A stretch of DNA of 64,000 bases, taken from an uncultured Eubacteriales bacterium. Lineage in GTDB: Bacteria > Bacillota > Clostridia > Peptostreptococcales > Anaerovoracaceae. Position numbers and translations under genes: made by a program. The notes beneath the pieces were generated by a model. It worked only from the letters and a program-made list of their open reading frames with translations. It was not told where the DNA came from and ran no database searches. The stretch lies in assembly GCA_902773835.1 (NCBI GenBank), contig CACYFZ010000003.1:46858-110857 (forward strand), written 5' to 3'. Positions 6,830 to 14,082 of this stretch are shown piece by piece (the stretch's first letter is position 1; every line of letters starts with the position of its first letter).

Positions 6830-8449
6830 ATGGGTAAGATTTATATTACAGGACACAGAAATCCGGATTTGGACAGCCTCTGCGCGGCCACCGCGTACGC
6901 CAATCTTAAAAACATGACGGATTCGGATAATAAATACATTCCGATAAGGTGCAGTCATGTCTCCGACAGCGTCAGAAAGCAGATGGAGGTTATGGAGATA
7001 AGATTGCCGTTTTATAAAAGGGACGTTTATCCGAAAGTAAAGGATGTAATGATGGAGCCGACAGCTCAGCTTCAGGCAGACGCTCCGATTTACGAACTTA
7101 TCAAGACATACAGCACCGATAAGCCTTCGGTAGTTCCGATTTTTGACGGAGATAAATTCAAAGGACTTCTCAGCGTAGATGATATAACGAGCTGGTTTCT
7201 TGCCGACAATGCGGAAGAACTTCCGGTATACATATTCAATGTAAAAAGCGTGTGCGAGATTCTTAATGCCAAGGAGGTTCATAAGGGGAGCAGTGAAACG
7301 ATAGAAGGTTCCATACTTATAGGTGCTGCCACTTTTGAATCATTTAAAGATAATATTGATAAATACCCTAAGAGCATAGTCGTGATGGGTACCAGACCCG
7401 AGCATCTCGAGTATGCGGTTGAAAAGCAGGTACCTGCGATAATTATAACTGCCGGGGGAGAAAAGCCCGCCGTAGACTTCAGCGGATACGAGGGAAGCGT
7501 TCTTATCACGGATTTCGGAACGGCCGAAGCGACCAGAAGATTGAGACTTGCAGAGTCGATAGAATCTATGATGGTAAGCGAGACTGAAACGATAGAGTCG
7601 GAAGATTTGTTCGTGGATGCCAAGGGCATCTTTATGACATCTCACACCAGGGGACTTGCTGTCATGGACGACGGCGAGTTCAAGGGGTTTGTTACCAGGC
7701 GGTGCTTCTTGGAAACGCCGAAAAATGATGTAATCTTGGTAGACCACAATGAGCCTGCGCAGAGTGTAAAAGGAATAGAAACCGCCAATGTAGTTGAGAT
7801 AATAGACCACCACAGATTGGATGCGGTATCCACAACACTCCCTATATTCATCGCGGCAGAGCCGCTCGGCAGCACCTGCACGATAGTTTATCAGCAGTAT
7901 ATGAGACACGGCATAATGCCTGATGAATACAACGCAAGAGTTCTGCTTACCGGGCTTATAGCGGATACCCTCATACTCAGGAGCCCGACGACTACGGCAT
8001 CGGATATAAGCACAGCTGAGATGCTGGCTAGACTGGCAAAAATTCCGAGCCTTGATGAGTTCGGAGAGAAGCTCTTCAGCATAACCGACAACCTCGCAAC
8101 TCAGGATGCAGAGAAGATGATACTTTCAGACTTCAAGAAATATGAGCAGGGCGGAGTGCGCATGGGCGTCGGCCAGTGCGAAGTTACGACTCTGAAAAAT
8201 ATAGACGAATATGCAGATCGCTACCTTGATACCCTCAAAGAGATTGCCAAAGATCAGGACCTCGATTGGACACTTCTGATGGTAACGGACGTACTCAGAG
8301 AAAAGAGTATACTTCTCACATCTCAGTACAGGGCCAACAGAGATCTGCCGTATGCAAAGATACGAGACTGCATGTACAGCATGCCGGGGGTTATGAGCAG
8401 AAAGAAGCAGCTGCTTCCGACGCTGCTCTCAGCTACGAATGCAGGATAG
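6830..8449 (+). CDS. ppaC: Manganese-dependent inorganic pyrophosphatase with CBS and DRTGG regulatory domains
   Basis: 539 residues, the size of CBS-containing family II pyrophosphatases rather than the roughly 310-residue simple form. The DHH catalytic domain is split: the N-terminal ITGHRNPDLDSLCAA holds the first metal ligands and residues from about 300 carry VDHNEPAQSV and EIIDHHRLDAV. Between them sit a CBS motif (VKDVMMEPTAQLQAD onward), a DRTGG-like domain and a second CBS. The C-terminal DHHA2 domain includes SQYRANRDLPY-type substrate contacts. It hydrolyses pyrophosphate in the cytosol, driving biosynthesis; in related enzymes the CBS pair binds adenine nucleotides and tunes activity. 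Monocistronic or co-transcribed with the following alcohol dehydrogenase (28 bp gap). Confidence 0.92.
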   Translation: MGKIYITGHRNPDLDSLCAATAYANLKNMTDSDNKYIPIRCSHVSDSVRKQMEVMEIRLPFYKRDVYPKVKDVMMEPTAQLQADAPIYELIKTYSTDKPSVVPIFDGDKFKGLLSVDDITSWFLADNAEELPVYIFNVKSVCEILNAKEVHKGSSETIEGSILIGAATFESFKDNIDKYPKSIVVMGTRPEHLEYAVEKQVPAIIITAGGEKPAVDFSGYEGSVLITDFGTAEATRRLRLAESIESMMVSETETIESEDLFVDAKGIFMTSHTRGLAVMDDGEFKGFVTRRCFLETPKNDVILVDHNEPAQSVKGIETANVVEIIDHHRLDAVSTTLPIFIAAEPLGSTCTIVYQQYMRHGIMPDEYNARVLLTGLIADTLILRSPTTTASDISTAEMLARLAKIPSLDEFGEKLFSITDNLATQDAEKMILSDFKKYEQGGVRMGVGQCEVTTLKNIDEYADRYLDTLKEIAKDQDLDWTLLMVTDVLREKSILLTSQYRANRDLPYAKIRDCMYSMPGVMSRKKQLLPTLLSATNAG

Positions 8450-8477
8450 AATTGGGACTTCAAAAGGAGGAATTAAA

Positions 8478-9653
8478 ATGGCAAGCATTGGTTATTACAC
8501 ACCGACAAAGGTGCTCTTCGGAAAAGAGGCAGAGAATCAGGTAGGAGAGGTGCTTAAGGCAGAAGGCGCCACTAAAGTTTTAGTTCACTTCGGAGCAGGA
8601 TCTGTTAAGAAGAGCGGACTACTGGACAGAGTAGAAGCCAAGATTAAGGAAGCCGGAATAGATTTTATCGAACTCGGCGGAGTTGTACCTAATCCGAGAG
8701 TTAGTCTGGTCCGCAAAGGCATTGAGATGTATAGGGATGAAGGCTGCGACTACATCCTTTCCGTCGGCGGAGGTTCCGTACTCGACAGCGCCAAAGCAAT
8801 CGGATACGGAGTTTTCGGAGGCGGAGACGTTTGGGACTTTTACTGCGGAAAGCGTATGCCGGAAGGAATAGCACCTATCGGATGTATTCTTACGCTTTCA
8901 GCAACGGGCTCTGAGATGAGTGATTCTTCGGTAATCACAAATGATGAAACTGATCCTGTTTATAAGAGGGGATGCAATACAGACTTCGGAAGAGTAAAGT
9001 TCTCTCTGCTCAATCCTGAACTGACTTATACGGTTTCCGAGTATCAGACTGCATCAGGTGCGGTTGATATAATGATGCATACTCTTGAAAGATTCTTCCA
9101 TAGCGGACACGGTCTTGACTTCACAGACGATCTTGCATGCACTCTTCTGAAGGAAGTTATGAAATGGACTCCGGTGGCACTTTATAAGCCGGACGATTAT
9201 GATGCCAGAGCTAACCTCATGTGGTGCGGCACTCTTTCGCATAACGGCCTCATGGCCACGGGAAATGCTACTAAGGGAGACTGGGCTTGCCATCAGATTG
9301 AACATGAACTATCGGCAGAATATGATGTAGCACACGGAGCAGGTCTTGCTGCCATTTGGGGTTCTTGGGCTCGCTACGTTCTCGACACCGACAGAGAAAG
9401 ATTCGTGAAACTCGGCGAGGGAGTGTTTGGGGAGAGCGATCCTATCAAGGCCATAGAAAAATTCGAAGCATTCTTTAAGTCAATCAATATGCCGATTACC
9501 ATTCAGGGCCTCGGACTCGATTTTGATGAGGCGGCATGCAGAACGGCTGCTCGCGGAGTTACCTTCCAGGATGCACGCACAATCGGAGACTTCAAAGTTC
9601 TTAACACAGAAGATATATTCAATATCTACATGATGGCATCGGGCTTAAAATAA
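8478..9653 (+). CDS. Iron-containing (NAD(P)H-dependent) alcohol dehydrogenase, butanol dehydrogenase type
   Basis: 391 residues from the ATG that follows AAAGGAGG at 8463-8470; an upstream in-frame ATG at 8439 overlaps the previous gene and lacks such a site. The N-lobe has the nucleotide-binding SVGGGSVLDSAKAIG. The metal site is visible as D in GAVDIMMHTLE and histidines in HQIEHELSAEYDVAHGAGLA. This subgroup (BdhA/YqdH-like) reduces aldehydes or ketones at the end of fermentation. No aldehyde dehydrogenase is adjacent, so the physiological substrate is open. A strong terminator lies 35 bp downstream. Confidence 0.92.
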   Translation: MASIGYYTPTKVLFGKEAENQVGEVLKAEGATKVLVHFGAGSVKKSGLLDRVEAKIKEAGIDFIELGGVVPNPRVSLVRKGIEMYRDEGCDYILSVGGGSVLDSAKAIGYGVFGGGDVWDFYCGKRMPEGIAPIGCILTLSATGSEMSDSSVITNDETDPVYKRGCNTDFGRVKFSLLNPELTYTVSEYQTASGAVDIMMHTLERFFHSGHGLDFTDDLACTLLKEVMKWTPVALYKPDDYDARANLMWCGTLSHNGLMATGNATKGDWACHQIEHELSAEYDVAHGAGLAAIWGSWARYVLDTDRERFVKLGEGVFGESDPIKAIEKFEAFFKSINMPITIQGLGLDFDEAACRTAARGVTFQDARTIGDFKVLNTEDIFNIYMMASGLK

Positions 9654-9687
9654 CAGATGTGTATATATTAATTGAGGTTATAAAGGC

Positions 9688-9728
9688 AGCGGACAAGATA
9701 GATTTAATCTATTTTGTCCGCTTTTTCG
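9688..9728 (+). terminator. Strong intrinsic terminator after the alcohol dehydrogenase
   Basis: A 16-bp stem, 9688-9703 with 9707-9722 (one G-T wobble), has a 3-nt loop and a following TTTT tract. Confidence 0.9.
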
Positions 9729-9760
9729 CTGAGGGTAGAATTAGAGAAGGGATTAGGAGC

Positions 9761-9786
9761 AGCGCACTTTTGGGGCGCTTTTCTTG
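9761..9786 (+). terminator. Possible second terminator/attenuator in the leader of the double-cubane gene
   Basis: AGCGC (9761-9765) pairs with GCGCT (9775-9779) over a 9-nt loop, followed by TTTTCTT. It lies about 50 bp before the start of the next gene and could attenuate its transcription. The stem is short. Confidence 0.35.
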
Positions 9787-9832
9787 GTCCCGTCTCGTAG
9801 ATGTTACTGGTTTTAACAAGGGAGATTATATT

Positions 9833-11101
9833 ATGGCTGATAATCAACAAATGTGGAAAGATCTCGGCATGAACCTCGAGATGCATGACATGCTCTGCGA
9901 AGTACTTCCGGGAGCTATCGGTGACGTATTTATGTCTCAGGAGAACAGACCTGCAGCAATGGACTACTTCGACATGGTTCTTGCTGATGTACACGGCCTT
10001 CGCCCTGCCGAACTCGTGGAGTTCAGAAAAAACGGCGGAAAGGTATTCGGTACATTCTGTGCTTATGTACCTGATGAAGTTATCTTCGCAGCAGGCGGAA
10101 TCGCAACAGGGCTTTGCGCAGGTTCTCAGTTCTGGGTACCGGGCGGCGAGAGATACCTTCCTGCCAACACTTGCCCGCTGATTAAGGCTATGCTGGGAGC
10201 AAGATTCGATAAGACTTGCCCGTTCTACAGACTGGCTGATGTGTATATCGGAGAGACGACATGCGACGGTAAGAAAAAGGCATATGAAATCTTGGGAACC
10301 GACGTGCCTCTGCACGTAATGGATCTGCCTCAGATGAAGAGAGAAAAGGATTATCTGAAGTGGGCTGACGAGATTAAGGATCTCATCGCAGTAGTGGAGA
10401 AGACAACCGGAAACAAGGTTACCGAAGAGAATCTTGCGGAAAACATTAAGAAAATCAATGTTAAGAGAGCAGCTCTTGAAAGGCTGTACAAACTCAGAAG
10501 AAATGAGTGCGTTCCTATCTCAGGTACAGACACATTGCTCATCTCACAGATCGCATACTATGACGATCCTGAGAGATTTGCCACAATGGTTAATAAGCTC
10601 TGTGACGAGCTGGAACAGAGAGTTGCAGACGGCGTAAGCATTGCAGAAGGAAAGAAGAGAATCCTTATTACGGGTACTCCGATGGCTATTCCTAACTGGA
10701 AGCTGCACAACCTCGTTGAGACATCAGGCGGCGTAGTTGTATGCGAAGAGACCTGCACGGGTACAAGATACTTCGAGAACCAGGTTGACGAGAGCGGAAA
10801 GACTATGGACGAGATGATTCAGAACATCGCCAACAGATACATGGGCATTAACTGCGCATGCTTCACTCCTAATACTGCAAGAGCTGATGATGTTATCAGA
10901 CTCGCTAAGGACAGCAAAGCTGACGGAGTTATCGATGTCAATCTCATGTTCTGCCAGACATACGATATCGAAGGCAGAAGCCTGGAAGAGAGACTCAAAG
11001 CTGAAGGAATTCCGTTCCTCGGACTTGAGACTGACTACACAGACAATGATGCTCAGCAACTGAAGACCAGGATCGGCGCATTCATCGAAATGCTTGGATA
11101 A
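9833..11101 (+). CDS. Double-cubane-type 2-hydroxyacyl-CoA dehydratase family reductase (BcrB/HgdB-like)
   Basis: 422 residues from the ATG behind AGGGAG; reading upstream from there only crosses the preceding terminator. Belongs to the 2-hydroxyglutaryl-CoA dehydratase D-component family: conserved Cys-containing motifs are GTFCAYVP, NTCPLIKAMLGA, TCPFYRLAD, ETTCDGKKKAYE, EETCTGTRYFE and CACFTPN. A stand-alone protein of about 420 residues without an HgdA/HgdB partner fits the double-cubane-cluster proteins, which use an [8Fe-9S] cluster for ATP-driven reduction of small molecules (established for the Carboxydothermus protein). The cognate activator is encoded two genes downstream. The substrate is unknown. 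It is oxygen-sensitive by analogy, consistent with an anaerobe. Confidence 0.85.
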   Translation: MADNQQMWKDLGMNLEMHDMLCEVLPGAIGDVFMSQENRPAAMDYFDMVLADVHGLRPAELVEFRKNGGKVFGTFCAYVPDEVIFAAGGIATGLCAGSQFWVPGGERYLPANTCPLIKAMLGARFDKTCPFYRLADVYIGETTCDGKKKAYEILGTDVPLHVMDLPQMKREKDYLKWADEIKDLIAVVEKTTGNKVTEENLAENIKKINVKRAALERLYKLRRNECVPISGTDTLLISQIAYYDDPERFATMVNKLCDELEQRVADGVSIAEGKKRILITGTPMAIPNWKLHNLVETSGGVVVCEETCTGTRYFENQVDESGKTMDEMIQNIANRYMGINCACFTPNTARADDVIRLAKDSKADGVIDVNLMFCQTYDIEGRSLEERLKAEGIPFLGLETDYTDNDAQQLKTRIGAFIEMLG

Positions 11102-11129
11102 GATGAATTGTCTGTATTATCGTGATACA

Positions 11130-11164
11130 ATACGGGGCGGAGACATCCGCCCTGTATAGTTTTC
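11130..11164 (+). terminator. Intrinsic terminator after the double-cubane gene
   Basis: ATACGGGGCGGA (11130-11141) pairs with TCCGCCCTGTAT (11146-11157), one G-T wobble, 4-nt loop, then AGTTTTC. The activator gene downstream would then rely on read-through or its own promoter. Confidence 0.75.
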
Positions 11165-11188
11165 ATCTCGGATAAAAGTATTAATAAG

Positions 11189-11452
11189 ATGAGCGATTTT
11201 TTACACTACTACGTTTTGTTTCAGAATCATACGGACGCGACTGCGATGTACAGGAGTTTGAAATCTAAGGATATGTATGCGCAGATAAGCCCGACTCCGA
11301 GAGAGCTCTCAGTTTGCTGCGGGGTCTCGCTTCTCGTGAAGGGAGAAGACGTGGAAAGTATTAAGGAAATCGCTGAAGAAGAAGGCCTGGCATATCTTTC
11401 GATAAGCGGCCTAAATAATGAGTTTGATAATACGAGACACAAATATGGCTAA
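11189..11452 (+). CDS. DUF3343 putative Se/S carrier-like protein (first copy)
   Basis: 87 residues. The opening HYYVLFQNHTDATAMYRSLKS and the central P-T-P-R-E-L-S-V-C-C-G-V-S are typical of the DUF3343 family, which is described in family databases as putative Se/S-carrier-like. The adjacent CC pair before Gly is the likely carrier site. It sits between the double-cubane protein and its activator and overlaps the activator start by 8 nt, so it is probably translated with it. A second family member lies 2.3 kb downstream next to YedF. Role in cluster maturation or chalcogen delivery is inference. Confidence 0.8.
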   Translation: MSDFLHYYVLFQNHTDATAMYRSLKSKDMYAQISPTPRELSVCCGVSLLVKGEDVESIKEIAEEEGLAYLSISGLNNEFDNTRHKYG

Positions 11453-12212
11453 GAAATATATAGGAATCGATATAGGATCGACTGCATCTAAGGTATGCAT
11501 CCTGGAAGAAGGAAAAGAAAACGTATATGAGGTGCTGCCTACGGGCTGGAACAGCAAGATCACTGCGGGAATCATCAGGGAAGAACTGGAAAAGAGATAC
11601 GGTTCGCTGGACGATGCGGATGTCGTTGCTACAGGCTACGGTAGAATCAGCGTTGAGTATGCAGACAAGGTAATTACTGAAATTACCTGCCACGGCAGAG
11701 GAGGCTTTGAGATGATAGGCCGAGACTGCACAATTATTGACATAGGCGGTCAGGATACTAAGTACATAAATGTAGTGAACGGAAAGCCCGTAGATTTTCT
11801 GATGAATGACAAATGCGCGGCAGGTACCGGAAAATTCATAGAAGTAATGGCCAACAGGCTCGGGCTTACCATCGAAGAATTATTTGAACTTGCGGAGGTG
11901 GGAAAGCCTATTGCCATAAGTTCACTCTGCACCGTATTCGCAGAGTCCGAGGTAATAAACTACATGGGAGAGGGCAGAAGCCGCGAGGATCTGGCTGCAG
12001 GAGTTATTGATTCCGTGGCACTTAAGGTTGCCACTTTGGTGCAGAGAAAGGAACTTCAGGATACCGTAATAATAACAGGCGGGTTCAGCAATAATGAATT
12101 TTTCGCATCGCTTCTTTCAAAGAAGCTCGGTAAAACAGCCACTGCCATGCCTGACGGCAGATATGCCGGTGCGTACGGAGCAGCACTGCTGGCCAAAGAA
12201 AAAAACAGATAA
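11445..12212 (+). CDS. 2-hydroxyacyl-CoA dehydratase activator (BcrAD/HgdC family ATPase)
   Basis: 255 residues from MAKKYIGIDIGSTASKVC; an in-frame ATG at 11418 is upstream but the chosen start places the family's N-terminus exactly. ASKHA-fold ATPase motifs are GIDIGSTASK, DIGGQDTK (second phosphate loop), and the cluster-binding cysteines in NDKCAAGTGKF and SLCTVFAESE, which hold a [4Fe-4S] cluster between two subunits. It hydrolyses ATP to send low-potential electrons to the double-cubane protein encoded upstream. The 3'-end motif ITGGFSNNEFF is conserved in the family. A strong terminator follows. Confidence 0.93.
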   Translation: MAKKYIGIDIGSTASKVCILEEGKENVYEVLPTGWNSKITAGIIREELEKRYGSLDDADVVATGYGRISVEYADKVITEITCHGRGGFEMIGRDCTIIDIGGQDTKYINVVNGKPVDFLMNDKCAAGTGKFIEVMANRLGLTIEELFELAEVGKPIAISSLCTVFAESEVINYMGEGRSREDLAAGVIDSVALKVATLVQRKELQDTVIITGGFSNNEFFASLLSKKLGKTATAMPDGRYAGAYGAALLAKEKNR

Positions 12213-12226
12213 AACCGTGATCAGCA

Positions 12227-12253
12227 AGCAGGTCTTAAGGGACCTGCTTTTAT
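12227..12253 (+). terminator. Intrinsic terminator after the activator gene
   Basis: AGCAGGTC (12227-12234) pairs with GACCTGCT (12241-12248) around TTAAGG, then TTTTAT. Confidence 0.85.
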
Positions 12254-12294
12254 GATAGAATAAGAAAAAATCGGAGTGAGAAAAGGAGGTCGGT

Positions 12295-13032
12295 ATGAGC
12301 GAAGATATTAAAAAGCTGAAAGAGATAATTGACGGCAGCAATAATATAGTTTTCTTCGGGGGCGCGGGTGTATCAACGGAAAGCGGCATTCCGGATTTCA
12401 GAAGTGCCAGCGGCCTCTATAATCAGGACCTCGGAAGAGAGGTTTCGCCGGAGGAGATGATTTCACACACTTTCTATGTGAACCATCCGGAGCAGTTTTT
12501 CGAATTCTACAGGGATAAGCTCATATATGAGGATGCAGAGCCGAACGATTGCCATAAAGCTCTCGCCAAGTTAGAAGAGATGGGTAAGGTGAAGGCCGTT
12601 GTCACTCAGAATATCGACGGGCTGCATCAGAAGGCCGGAAGCAAAGTCGTCTGGGAACTCCACGGATCCACTCTGAGAAACTATTGCGAAAAATGCGGAA
12701 CTTTTTACGATCTCAGCAAGATTACGGGAACTGACGGAGTTCCGACTTGCGATAAATGCGGAGGCAGGGTAAAGCCTGATGTGGTGCTTTATGAAGAGGG
12801 ACTGGACGATAATGTTATAAACGGAGCCGTGGATGCCATTTCAAAAGCCGATACTTTAATCGTCGGCGGAACGACTCTTATCGTATATCCGGCCGCAGGT
12901 CTCATTCACTACTTCAGAGGAAAGAATATCGTTCTGATAAATATGAGTGCAACCAGCGCAGACGGCAATGCAGATCTCGTAATACGCGAACCTATCGGGG
13001 AAGTCTTTTCTGAAGTGATGAGGCTCTTTTAA
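12295..13032 (+). CDS. cobB: NAD-dependent protein deacylase, sirtuin family (CobB/Sir2)
   Basis: 245 residues. NAD-binding GAGVSTESGIPDFRS (residues about 24-38), TQNIDGLHQKAG and the catalytic histidine in WELHGS are all present. The four zinc cysteines lie in CEKCG and CDKCG, about 30 residues apart. Class U/M bacterial sirtuins remove acetyl or other acyl groups from lysine using NAD+. Strong AAAGGAGG ribosome site 7 nt before the ATG. It is preceded by a terminator, so it is probably its own unit. Linkage to the neighbouring Se/S genes may be accidental. Confidence 0.93.
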   Translation: MSEDIKKLKEIIDGSNNIVFFGGAGVSTESGIPDFRSASGLYNQDLGREVSPEEMISHTFYVNHPEQFFEFYRDKLIYEDAEPNDCHKALAKLEEMGKVKAVVTQNIDGLHQKAGSKVVWELHGSTLRNYCEKCGTFYDLSKITGTDGVPTCDKCGGRVKPDVVLYEEGLDDNVINGAVDAISKADTLIVGGTTLIVYPAAGLIHYFRGKNIVLINMSATSADGNADLVIREPIGEVFSEVMRLF

Positions 13033-13146
13033 CTATAGATTTTATCTATAGGAGAAGAGGGCTAAAAGAGAGTATATTACTAATGTGAGATGTGTATAGG
13101 GGACGCATCTATAATAATACTCTTAATTAAATTCGGAGGAGATAAT

Positions 13147-13722
13147 ATGAGAATTGATGCAGGCGGCAAACAATGCCCTATCCCGGTAATCATGGCGAAG
13201 AAAGAGCTTGAGGCAGGAACTCAGGATGTTGAAATAATCGTAGACGGTCAGGCGCAGATAGATAATCTCGCAAGACTCGGGGACGCCCTGGGAAGACCGA
13301 CGACAAGTGAGCCGTGCGGAGACAAGTTTCTCGTAAAGTTCGCCAACGGTGAGACCAAGATGGGAGCCGTAGTTGCCGAGGCCGGAAGCTATGCCGTTTT
13401 CTATAACAAAGATTCAATCGGAACCAATGAGGGAGAGCTCGGAAGAAATCTCGCGAAGATGTCTATTTTCACACTCAGCGAGTCCGACAACATTCCGTCA
13501 TACATGCTCTTCATGAACGAAGGAGTAAAGCTGGTAACCGGAGTGGAGCCTCAGATAGTCGAGAATCTCCAGACCCTTATAGAAAAAGGTACTCAGGTTC
13601 TGGTATGCGGAACATGTCTGAATTTCTACGGACTTACCGATGAGATTAAGGTCGGTACCGTCAGCAATATGTACGATATACTCGGTGCCATGCAGGAAGT
13701 AAGCAAGGTAATCAAACTGTAA
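13147..13722 (+). CDS. yedF: YedF-type sulfurtransferase-like selenium metabolism protein (TusA-DsrE fusion)
   Basis: 191 residues from the ATG behind GGAGGAG; an earlier GTG/TTG-type start is not needed. The N-terminal TusA-like domain (1-70) starts MRIDAGGKQCPIPVIMAKKEL with the C-P-x-P motif whose cysteine carries persulfide or selenide. Residues from about 80 form a DsrE-like domain ending in VLVCGTCLNFYGL, with a second C-G-x-C pair. This architecture defines YedF proteins, which co-occur with selenophosphate synthetase in many genomes. It likely delivers S or Se to an acceptor. It is followed by a terminator and a second DUF3343 gene. No selD is present in this window. Confidence 0.88.
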   Translation: MRIDAGGKQCPIPVIMAKKELEAGTQDVEIIVDGQAQIDNLARLGDALGRPTTSEPCGDKFLVKFANGETKMGAVVAEAGSYAVFYNKDSIGTNEGELGRNLAKMSIFTLSESDNIPSYMLFMNEGVKLVTGVEPQIVENLQTLIEKGTQVLVCGTCLNFYGLTDEIKVGTVSNMYDILGAMQEVSKVIKL

Positions 13723-13746
13723 AGATCAGAATATATGATTTATCTT

Positions 13747-13776
13747 AAGCGGGCTCATAAAGAGTCCGCTTTTTGT
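13747..13776 (+). terminator. Intrinsic terminator after yedF
   Basis: AGCGGGCTC (13748-13756) pairs with GAGTCCGCT (13762-13770, one G-T wobble) around ATAAA, followed by TTTTTG. Confidence 0.85.
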
Positions 13777-13791
13777 GGTAAAATACGGGAT

Positions 13792-14064
13792 ATGAATGAA
13801 TATTATCTGATGACTTTTGAATCTACACATGCGGCAATTTCTACAGAGAAATTGCTGAAGCCCGCCGGCGTGAGAATAATGCCGGTGCCGAGGTTTATCT
13901 CCGCCAGCTGCGGCATATCTATTCGCATCACTCCTGAGCAAAGAGAAGAGACGGAAGAGTTATTCAGAAAGAGCGGTGATTTGAAACCCGATGAGTATGC
14001 CTACTATCATGTGCAGACGGGAAAAGAGAGTAAAGAAGTCATCTGTGAAAAGATAGAAATATAA
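13792..14064 (+). CDS. DUF3343 putative Se/S carrier-like protein (second copy)
   Basis: 90 residues from the internal ATG of a longer open frame; the upstream part overlaps the yedF terminator. It opens MNEYYLMTFESTHAAISTEKLL and has the family core RIMPVPRFISASCGISIRI, with a single cysteine (S-C-G) where the first copy has C-C-G. Adjacent to yedF, as is common for this family. The ribosome site is weak (ACGGGAT), so expression may be low. The role as a chalcogen carrier is from family description only. Confidence 0.8.
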   Translation: MNEYYLMTFESTHAAISTEKLLKPAGVRIMPVPRFISASCGISIRITPEQREETEELFRKSGDLKPDEYAYYHVQTGKESKEVICEKIEI

Positions 14065-14082
14065 GGATTGGAGAAATCTGAT

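Noticed and set aside
9659..9832. 58-residue N-terminal extension of the double-cubane protein
   Set aside because: The in-frame stretch crosses the strong terminator at 9688-9728 and has no ribosome site; the ATG at 9833 fits the family.
13033..13051. CTATAGAT/ATCTATAG hairpin as a terminator of the sirtuin gene
   Set aside because: Perfect small stem but followed by GGAGAAG without a T tract.
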